NCBI GenBank assembly: GCA_001798105.1
Contig: MGRI01000027.1
Span: forward strand, 1 to 9,044
Direction: 5' to 3'
Source: Deltaproteobacteria bacterium RIFCSPHIGHO2_02_FULL_40_11
GTDB taxonomy: Bacteria; Bdellovibrionota; JACOXK01; 2-02-FULL-40-11
DNA: 9,044 nt
The notes under the pieces are model-generated. The model saw only the letters and a list, made by a program, of their open reading frames with translations. It was not told the DNA's origin and made no database searches. The position numbers and the translations under genes were made by a program. Shown here in pieces: positions 1 through 4,487 of this stretch. Positions within the stretch are counted from its first letter, which is position 1, and every line of letters begins with the position of its first letter.

Positions 1-19
1 AGAGTTACCTGGATCGAAG

Positions 20-33
20 CGGCGTACACGCCG
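20..33. repeat. Short GC-rich palindrome
   Basis: CGGCGT-AC-ACGCCG is a perfect 6-bp inverted repeat around a 2-bp centre. It lies downstream of the minus-strand small gene that ends at 63. There is no T-tract on either side, so it is not a typical intrinsic terminator. A TTGACA hexamer lies next to it on the minus strand (positions 47 to 42). It could be a protein-binding site, part of a repeat cut by the window edge, or chance. The rest of 1-62 shows no gene I can support. Confidence 0.25.
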
Positions 34-62
34 ATAACTTGTGTCAATTTTTACCTGACTAA

Positions 63-263
63 TTACATTCCCTTATTAATTCGGGCTTTCAATTCTTCAT
101 CCGACAAAGACCAATCTACATTTTTGAATAGGTTCCATTCTTCTTTTGTTAATTTAATCCCACTTTTTTGAACTGCGCTTTCCGGATTTTTTCGAATTTC
201 AGAGCGAAATTTTAAATCGTTAATCCATTTGTCGATGAGTTTTCCAACTTCTTGCATGCCCAT
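63..263 (-). CDS. Os1348/NHLP-clan RiPP leader-like small protein (66 aa)
   Basis: This is a small, soluble-looking, charged protein without signal peptide or membrane segment. Its pattern is an N-terminal helix (VGKLIDKWINDLKFRSEI), then KNPESAV, then LTKEEWNLF, then WSLSDEELKARI. It resembles the Os1348 family of the NHLP (nitrile-hydratase-leader-like) clan, whose members show D.eFR..L...P..AL....LT.eE. Such domains are leader regions of ribosomally made, modified peptides, but many stand alone with no core, and here almost nothing follows the leader-like part (ending INKGM). No modification enzyme is in view. The start is supported by a strong SD (AAGGAGG at 275-269, 5 nt from ATG); a second ATG two codons in is less well spaced. 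It is the last minus-strand gene, 63 nt after the HEAT gene. A TATAAT at 324-319 could give it a promoter. Existence is likely; family assignment is from recalled pattern only. Confidence 0.62.
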   Translation of the reverse strand: MGMQEVGKLIDKWINDLKFRSEIRKNPESAVQKSGIKLTKEEWNLFKNVDWSLSDEELKARINKGM

Positions 264-318
264 GTGAGCCTCCTTTTTAAAGAAAAAGATGACACACCTT
301 TTAAGAAAAAGCCAATGA

Positions 319-324
319 ATTATA
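319..324 (-). promoter_or_regulatory. Possible -10 box for the NHLP-like gene
   Basis: TATAAT, a perfect -10 match, reads on the minus strand just after the stop of the HEAT-repeat gene, about 55 nt before the ATG at 263. At 17-bp spacing the -35 position reads CGTCTT, a poor match, so this is a weak call. The gene could equally be read through from the HEAT gene. Confidence 0.25.
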
Positions 325-326
325 AA

Positions 327-2333
327 TTAAGGTGTTTTTGGAAGACGTTTTACAGTTTCTATAACGCGCTCCATGAAAGGACGTAAGGTTTCAAAACTGG
401 GATCTCTAAGCTCTCTCAATTGGCTCAAAATATGTTGATCGCCGAGAGAGGCAATCAATGCTTGAGGATTCACTTGAAAAATATGAGGATGCTCTTTTTG
501 GAGTTTTGAGATGGCTGCTACGATGGCAGTTTCCCCTTCTTTTCCTCTGAGTTGCGACAAGAGTTCAATGGTTAAGATATCTGTAACCAGCTCTGGTTCT
601 TCACGTAAGAGACGCGCTCCTGTTTCTAATCGAAGGGCGAGCTGGTGTACGTATAGGGCACTTGCCAAAGGATCTTCAGTGTGAAGGCCCATGCCTACAT
701 ATAAGGCTGCAAGTTCTCCAACCAGGTGATTGCCCGCGGTACTGTTTAAGAGGGTCTGCGCTTGTGAATTTCCCCTTTGAGAGAGGTCTTTTAATGCCTG
801 CCAAGCTTGAAGCTGAATCCATTCTGTTTGGGGCACGCTGTCTTCGTTTGTCAGGATGGCTCCAATTTTTTGAATGGCTTCTTCAGTCCCAAAAGTCTGG
901 AGTGCTGCAATGGCTTCAGCTCTCACTTTTTGGGAGCCGTCTGTAATCGCTATATCATAAAGGGTATCGATATGTTCAAGCGCGGCGTTTTGATCTCTGC
1001 AATGTGCAAGTGCTTTTATCGATAAAATACGTACGCCTTCCTCTTCTTTATTTTGGTCCCGCATGAGATGAACGACAACCTCAATGAGATCTTCTGGCAT
1101 GTCTTGGGCAATGGTATTTAAAACATTCAGCCGAATTTGGATGGGGAGAAGATCAATGAGAATATTATGCAAGGTTGGAATCATTTGATCTGGAAAGTAG
1201 TATAAAAGCTCTAAGGCAGAAACACGAATATAAAGATCGGTTGTTTCACTATAAATAATCCCTTGTAAAAATCTGCAAAATTCAAGCTGGCTTTGTGGGT
1301 CTTGAGGCGCCGCTTTGGGAAGAATACCAAATGTTTGTGAAAGCGCAGATCGATCAAGAGCTTTTTGTAAATCAATCATTTTTTGAAAAATTGTAGAAGG
1401 TTTTTGAAGCCTTCGGGTGGATTTTCGAATACGTGTGGTGGTTTTGGGTTCGGGATTGTTATCTATGGAAGATGTTTCTTGAGAAGGTTCTTCTAGTGCT
1501 GCAAAAGCCGCCGAAGGCGGAGCGTCTAAAGAAGCCGTTGTCGCCCTAGGACGTTTTTCAATTTTCGCTAAAACAGCTTGCGCTCGCCCTCGAACCATTT
1601 TATTTTCGTCTTCTTCTATAATTTGTCTGAGTGTAGCAATCAGAAGGTCTAAAGAGATCTTATTTTTTTCAAAATAAGAAAGAAGTTTCAGTTGGACTTG
1701 ATAATCTGGATCTGAAATCAGTAAATCTAAGATATCATTTTGAAAGGTAGAGCCTTCAAATAAAAGAAAAGCTAAAACTGGATCGAGCACATCAAAGCGC
1801 ACAAACCACGAAGGATCTGTTTTTAAAAGTGTGGCAAGCGGTGTGAGCAGACGATGTCTGAAATCTGAATTTTCAGGGCGCTGTAAAAAAGAAAAGATAG
1901 ATCTTTCTGCTAAAGTTTTTGCGTAAGTGATGGCTACTTGAGATCGGTGTTCAGCAATGGGTCTTTTATGTGGGAAAAGTTGATCTTGAGAGCGTTCAAG
2001 TTGTGTAATGAGGGCCATAACTGTTTCCAAGGGGGTAATCTTATAAATTTTTTGAGGATCTTTTTCATAGGCAACCTGGAGTAAATGTTTTTTCAAATCA
2101 CCTAAAGTTTCGCATCCTGTAGGCAGTTCATGAAAAAAGAGTTCAAAAAACGCAGAGGGGTCTATAAATGTTTGGGCATTACTTGAAACAATGAAATAAG
2201 CGAGTCTGGCATGTAAAGTATTTGAGGGATCTAATTGCCAATTGTCCCAAGATTGTTTTTCCACTTGGCAAAACGCAATACTCGAGATCAATACAAGACT
2301 AAAACATAAAACTTGAAAAACAAATTTTTTCAT
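327..2333 (-). CDS. Exported HEAT-repeat protein (668 aa)
   Basis: I do not recognise a named gene. The N-terminus is a clear Sec signal peptide: MKK, a hydrophobic stretch at residues 4-20, and a likely signal-peptidase-I site near AFC/Q at 22-23. The residue before Cys22 is Phe, so this is not a good lipobox. The rest is alpha-helical and repetitive, with HEAT/Armadillo-like units both before (about 160-258) and after (about 314-560) a low-complexity linker at about 261-313 rich in Pro, Ser, Thr and basic residues. The best units contain phrases such as VRGRAQAVLAKI and VRAEAIAALQTFGTEEAI. HEAT solenoids are protein-binding scaffolds, so a periplasmic scaffold or assembly role is an inference. 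Its ATG lies 9 nt after the barrel gene's stop with only a weak SD (GAGT) and an A-rich lead-in, which suggests translational coupling and a joint role with the barrel protein. Confidence 0.85.
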   Translation of the reverse strand: MKKFVFQVLCFSLVLISSIAFCQVEKQSWDNWQLDPSNTLHARLAYFIVSSNAQTFIDPSAFFELFFHELPTGCETLGDLKKHLLQVAYEKDPQKIYKITPLETVMALITQLERSQDQLFPHKRPIAEHRSQVAITYAKTLAERSIFSFLQRPENSDFRHRLLTPLATLLKTDPSWFVRFDVLDPVLAFLLFEGSTFQNDILDLLISDPDYQVQLKLLSYFEKNKISLDLLIATLRQIIEEDENKMVRGRAQAVLAKIEKRPRATTASLDAPPSAAFAALEEPSQETSSIDNNPEPKTTTRIRKSTRRLQKPSTIFQKMIDLQKALDRSALSQTFGILPKAAPQDPQSQLEFCRFLQGIIYSETTDLYIRVSALELLYYFPDQMIPTLHNILIDLLPIQIRLNVLNTIAQDMPEDLIEVVVHLMRDQNKEEEGVRILSIKALAHCRDQNAALEHIDTLYDIAITDGSQKVRAEAIAALQTFGTEEAIQKIGAILTNEDSVPQTEWIQLQAWQALKDLSQRGNSQAQTLLNSTAGNHLVGELAALYVGMGLHTEDPLASALYVHQLALRLETGARLLREEPELVTDILTIELLSQLRGKEGETAIVAAISKLQKEHPHIFQVNPQALIASLGDQHILSQLRELRDPSFETLRPFMERVIETVKRLPKTP

Positions 2334-2342
2334 TTTTTTACT

Positions 2343-2888
2343 CTAAAAATACCACTGAAATCCAAGGGTGCCGTAGGGGATGCCTTTAAAATTTGCGGTT
2401 GAAACCATAAATTCAAAATCTAAATATAAACTTAATCCTAAATCAGAGATATAACTTAAACCCACAGATAAAGGTAAAATTAAAATGCCACCTTTTTGGT
2501 TGGAGCCATCGCTATTCACCAGGCCCAAATCGACTGCTTGGGTAGATTGCTCTGCCATTTTTTTTGCATCGCTTACAGAATCCCAATAGGCAAAGCCACC
2601 GCCAACGTAAGGGCTTAAGGCATTATCCATAACGAGGTATCTTGCATGTACATTATACGTATCAAAATAAATGCCAGATCCGGCGCCCAATTCAAAATTA
2701 AATGTGGAGTACCAATTTAAGCCAGACGTAATGCCCACAACGCCATAAGGCCCGCCAACGGCAGTTCCAACACCAAATTGATAGTCATCTCTTGGGTTAA
2801 AGCTAATTGTGTCTGAAGCGAAAATATTCGTGTAAATTATTGAAATTACAAAGGAAACTAAAAAAAATATGGGCCACATTTTTTGCAT
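2343..2888 (-). CDS. Small outer-membrane beta-barrel protein
   Basis: After a signal peptide (hydrophobic stretch WPIFFLVSFVISIIY, cleavage near IFA/S) come alternating Gly/aromatic strands such as YQFGVGTAVGGPYGVVG, LNWYSTFNFELGAGSG and LSLYLDFEFMVS. The C-terminal strand is YGTLGFQWYF. A final Phe with alternating aromatics is the usual BAM recognition signature of outer-membrane proteins, and about 180 residues fits an 8-stranded barrel (OmpA/OmpW/PagP size). No specific family is recognised. The start is ambiguous. The frame is open up to a TTG at 2933, with ATGs at 2897, 2888 and 2879, and none has a good SD. I chose ATG 2888 because a promoter-like sequence ends at 2898, which would give a nearly leaderless mRNA, and because it gives a normal signal peptide. 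The first codons overlap the RRM-gene terminator. The next gene, the HEAT protein, starts 9 nt downstream. Confidence 0.8.
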   Translation of the reverse strand: MQKMWPIFFLVSFVISIIYTNIFASDTISFNPRDDYQFGVGTAVGGPYGVVGITSGLNWYSTFNFELGAGSGIYFDTYNVHARYLVMDNALSPYVGGGFAYWDSVSDAKKMAEQSTQAVDLGLVNSDGSNQKGGILILPLSVGLSYISDLGLSLYLDFEFMVSTANFKGIPYGTLGFQWYF

Positions 2889-2898
2889 GTGGCCCATA
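2861..2898 (-). terminator. Intrinsic terminator of the RRM gene
   Basis: On the minus strand a perfect 12-bp stem (TATGGGCCACAT, loop GCAAAAA, ATGTGGCCCATA) is followed directly by seven T residues. It lies about 57 nt after the RRM stop codon, which is classic rho-independent terminator architecture. The same DNA codes for the first residues of the barrel protein (from ATG 2888), so it is both terminator and signal-peptide sequence. Confidence 0.88.
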
Positions 2899-2926
2899 CT
2901 ATAACAGATTTTTTTGTCGTTCGCAA
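2898..2926 (-). promoter_or_regulatory. Sigma70-like promoter for the beta-barrel/HEAT genes
   Basis: TTGCGA (2926-2921), a 17-bp spacer, then TATAGT (2903-2898), with a TG one base upstream of the -10 box (TGTTATAGT, extended -10 form). The predicted transcription start is near 2891, inside the 5' arm of the terminator stem and about 3 nt before ATG 2888. A transcript starting there would lack most of the 5' arm and so would not form the terminator. This is sequence reading only; there is no transcript evidence. Confidence 0.55.
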
Positions 2927-2954
2927 TGCCCAAAATATGGGCATCATGAAAGGA

Positions 2955-3302
2955 TTAGAATCTGCCGCCGCGAAATCCGCCGCCGCCGCCTCGGTTGCCG
3001 CGGAATCCACCGCCGCCACCACCGCCGCCGCCGCCGAATCCACCGCCGCCACCGCCGCCCATGCGTTTTTTAGGCGGACGAGCTTCGTCAATTTTTAAAG
3101 CACGGCCTTCATAGTCTTGGCCGTTCAGCTCTTCCATTGCTTTTTGCGCCGCATCCTGGTTTTCCATTTCTACAAAACCAAAACCTTTGCGCTCAATGAT
3201 GTTAACAGTAACAACAGTGCCATATTTACCAAACAGCTCTTCGAGCTGTTCATTTGTGACGGCATAATTTAAATTGCCGACATATAATTTACTACCTTTC
3301 AT
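2955..3302 (-). CDS. Gly-rich RRM RNA-binding protein (115 aa)
   Basis: A single RNA recognition motif fills residues 4-75, with RNP2 LYVGNL at 6-11 and RNP1 KGFGFVEM at 39-46. The aromatic residues that stack on RNA bases are present (Tyr7, Phe41, Phe43). Residues 76-81 are a basic linker (PPKKRM). Residues 82-115 are almost pure Gly with spaced Phe/Arg (FRGNRGGGGG, FRGGRF), an RGG-like disordered tail. This matches bacterial and cyanobacterial cold-inducible single-RRM proteins, which bind single-stranded RNA and are thought to act as RNA chaperones or in mRNA localisation. The start is supported by the RRM fold beginning at residue 4 and by AAGGAG at 3319-3314, although the 11-nt spacing is long. 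It has its own intrinsic terminator (2898-2861) and a structured leader, and is divergent from tatT. Confidence 0.92.
   Translation of the reverse strand: MKGSKLYVGNLNYAVTNEQLEELFGKYGTVVTVNIIERKGFGFVEMENQDAAQKAMEELNGQDYEGRALKIDEARPPKKRMGGGGGGGFGGGGGGGGGGFRGNRGGGGGFRGGRF
2958..3059 (-). repeat. GGN (Gly-codon) trinucleotide tract
   Basis: This DNA encodes the Gly-rich tail of the RRM protein and consists largely of GGC/GGT triplets, far richer in G+C than its surroundings. Runs such as (GGC)n are prone to slippage. Changes by whole triplets would alter tail length without breaking the frame. The complementary strand gives long Ala/Arg-rich open frames that are artefacts of the repeat. Confidence 0.75.
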
Positions 3303-3308
3303 GGTCAG

Positions 3309-3386
3309 TTAATCTCCTTGGGGCTTTTGCCCCTTGTTTAATGTTACGTTCTCTTTAGTTATCGGTATTTTTGCGGAGGAGATTAA
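3309..3386 (-). promoter_or_regulatory. Long-range 10-bp complement of the RRM SD (possible anti-SD)
   Basis: TTAATCTCCT (minus strand 3386-3377) is perfectly complementary to AGGAGATTAA (3318-3309), which contains most of the RRM SD. The 58 nt between them include the GGGGC/GCCCC hairpin. If transcription starts upstream of 3386, the leader could fold to hide the ribosome binding site. No convincing promoter was found upstream, so it is not certain that both arms are in the transcript. Confidence 0.35.
3314..3333 (-). promoter_or_regulatory. RRM leader hairpin abutting the Shine-Dalgarno
   Basis: The RRM mRNA leader contains GGGGC-AAAA-GCCCC (3333-3320), a perfect 5-bp GC stem with a 4-nt loop, followed at once by the SD AAGGAG (3319-3314). 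The placement suggests control of ribosome access or a binding site for the RRM protein itself; neither is shown. On the plus strand it is not followed by a T-tract, so it is unlikely to be a terminator. Confidence 0.6.
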
Positions 3387-3451
3387 TGCAAAACTGCAAA
3401 CGAGGGGTTCATCACCCAAAACTCCAGGCTCAAAAAACGAATGAAACATAA
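3386..3451 (+). CDS. Possible 21-codon small ORF
   Basis: An ATG with an excellent SD (GGAGGA at 3375-3380, 5 nt spacing) opens a 21-codon frame reading MQNCKRGVHHPKLQAQKTNET, then TAA. The peptide is basic and hydrophilic with no membrane segment, and I recognise no family. It lies upstream of tatT, divergent from the RRM gene. Against it, the SD-like sequence is also one arm of an inverted repeat with the RRM SD, so it may exist as an anti-SD of the opposite strand, and no clear plus-strand promoter is seen. Confidence 0.2.
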   Translation: MQNCKRGVHHPKLQAQKTNET

Positions 3452-3526
3452 AGAGAGCTCAATAGCGTGATCATATAACAGGCATTGAAAGGTTTGGCTA
3501 GTATTATTTTACATCTATTGTTTTCA

Positions 3527-3556
3527 TTGCGAAAGTGTAGACTCTTTCGGTATAAC
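3527..3556 (+). promoter_or_regulatory. Promoter of the tatT-dctPQM operon
   Basis: TTGCGA (3527-3532), an 18-bp spacer, then TATAAC (3551-3556). The predicted start is near 3563, only about 2 nt before the tatT ATG at 3565. No SD precedes that ATG (the upstream bases are CCTAAATAT), which fits a leaderless mRNA. The -35 box is the same TTGCGA as in the beta-barrel promoter. Confidence 0.5.
3530..3549. promoter_or_regulatory. Operator-like 20-bp near-palindrome
   Basis: CGAAAG-T-GT-AG-AC-T-CTTTCG pairs at 8 of 9 half-site positions around a 2-bp centre; the only mismatch is the T/T pair. It fills the spacer between the -35 and -10 boxes, overlapping three bases of the -35 and ending one base before the -10. 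A dimeric repressor bound here would block RNA polymerase. The regulator is not in the window and its family is unknown. Confidence 0.5.
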
Positions 3557-3564
3557 CTAAATAT

Positions 3565-4479
3565 ATGTATCGACTACTGATTTTACTGGTTTTAGGGGGG
3601 GCAGCCTGGATCTCCCAAGGATGTTCAATGAAATCCGTTGCAGTGGGTATGACAGCGGACATTATGATGGATGGTCAAGCGGCGATGGAAGAAGAGCAAG
3701 ATTTAGAATTTGCGGAGTCTTCGATGCCGGCAAGTATTAAAATGATCGAGGGGCTCTTAAAAGCAGACCCTGGAAATCAAGACCTTTTGATTTTAATGGC
3801 GAAAAGTTATGGCGGCTATGCTTTTGCATTTATGGAAGATCGTTATGAAGCACTTCAAGAAGATTCTCCTCAAAAAGCAAAACACTTTAAACAGAAAGCA
3901 GAGCGTTTTTATTCGCGTGGAAAAAAATATGCCCTGCAGGTTTTAAAATATCAAAATTGGAATTTTAAAGAATCGTTGTCGAAAGATTTCCAAACATTTG
4001 AAAAATCACTGGAAGGTTTTTCGGAAAGTGATGCCCCTGCACTTTTTTGGACGGCATATAATTGGGGAAATTGGATTAATTTAAACTTACATTCCCCCGA
4101 AGCCATTGCCGATGCGCCTAAAATGGAAAAGTTGATGAGCTTGGTGCTTCAAATGAATGAGTCTTTTTATTTTGCAGGGCCTCATTTGTTTTATGGAGCT
4201 TATTATGGGGGAAGGCCGCCGATGCTTGGCGGAAATCTAGAAAAGTCCAAAGCGCATTTTGAAAAAGCGCTTCAACTCACCGATCGGAAGTTTTTAATCA
4301 CGCATGTTTTATATGCACAATATTATGCGGTTCAAAAACAAGATCAAATTTTGTTTCAAAAATTGCTCAAAGAAGTTTTGGATGCCCCAGATGATATTTT
4401 CCCTGAACAAGGAATGGTTACACAACTTGCCAAACAAAAAGCCAGACGTTTAAGTGCGCGTCAAGGTGCTTTATTTTAG
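3565..4479 (+). CDS. tatT: TRAP transporter T component, TatT-like lipoprotein
   Basis: This 304-residue protein matches the TatT family (T component of TPR-associated TRAP transporters, TPATs; prototype Tp0956 of Treponema pallidum). The N-terminus is a lipoprotein signal, with a hydrophobic run at 4-16 and a degenerate lipobox SQGC with Cys20 as the lipidated residue. Family-typical stretches follow: KMIEGLLKADPGNQDLL near residue 60, FWTAYNWGNWINLNL near 170, YFAGPHLFYGAYYGGRPPML near 210 and GGNLEKSKAHFEKALQLTD near 230. These form helical TPR-like repeats. In the prototype the T protein forms a trimer that docks the periplasmic P subunit and is proposed to pass ligand to it. It is first in the operon. 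Its stop codon lies within the dctP SD (AGGAG 4478-4482). The ATG has no SD and sits about 2 nt from the predicted transcription start. Confidence 0.9.
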   Translation: MYRLLILLVLGGAAWISQGCSMKSVAVGMTADIMMDGQAAMEEEQDLEFAESSMPASIKMIEGLLKADPGNQDLLILMAKSYGGYAFAFMEDRYEALQEDSPQKAKHFKQKAERFYSRGKKYALQVLKYQNWNFKESLSKDFQTFEKSLEGFSESDAPALFWTAYNWGNWINLNLHSPEAIADAPKMEKLMSLVLQMNESFYFAGPHLFYGAYYGGRPPMLGGNLEKSKAHFEKALQLTDRKFLITHVLYAQYYAVQKQDQILFQKLLKEVLDAPDDIFPEQGMVTQLAKQKARRLSARQGALF

Positions 4480-4487
4480 GAGTCGCT

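Noticed and set aside
2..62. Possible 3' end of a plus-strand gene (open frames ending with TAA at 35-37 or 60-62)
   Set aside because: Only 11-19 codons are visible, two frames compete, and neither peptide is recognisable. The second would end directly against the stop of the minus-strand small gene, which is suggestive but not enough to call.
1507..1523. CCGCC/GGCGG hairpin inside the HEAT gene
   Set aside because: It encodes the Ala/Pro part of the linker, is short, and lacks a terminator-like T-tract; composition explains it.
2889..2933. TTG start at 2933 extending the beta-barrel protein by 15 residues
   Set aside because: There is no SD, the extension puts charged residues before the signal peptide, and it would run through the predicted promoter.
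2958..3059. CRISPR-like repetitive tract
   Set aside because: It is a trinucleotide coding repeat without unique spacers.
2807..3098. Overlapping open frames on both strands rich in Ala, Arg and His
   Set aside because: They are shadows of the Gly-codon repeat of the RRM gene; the RRM frame has clear RNP1 and RNP2 motifs and a SD.
3404..3417. GGGT/ACCC mini-hairpin in the divergent region
   Set aside because: A 4-bp stem with a 5-nt loop is too weak to support as a terminator or operator.
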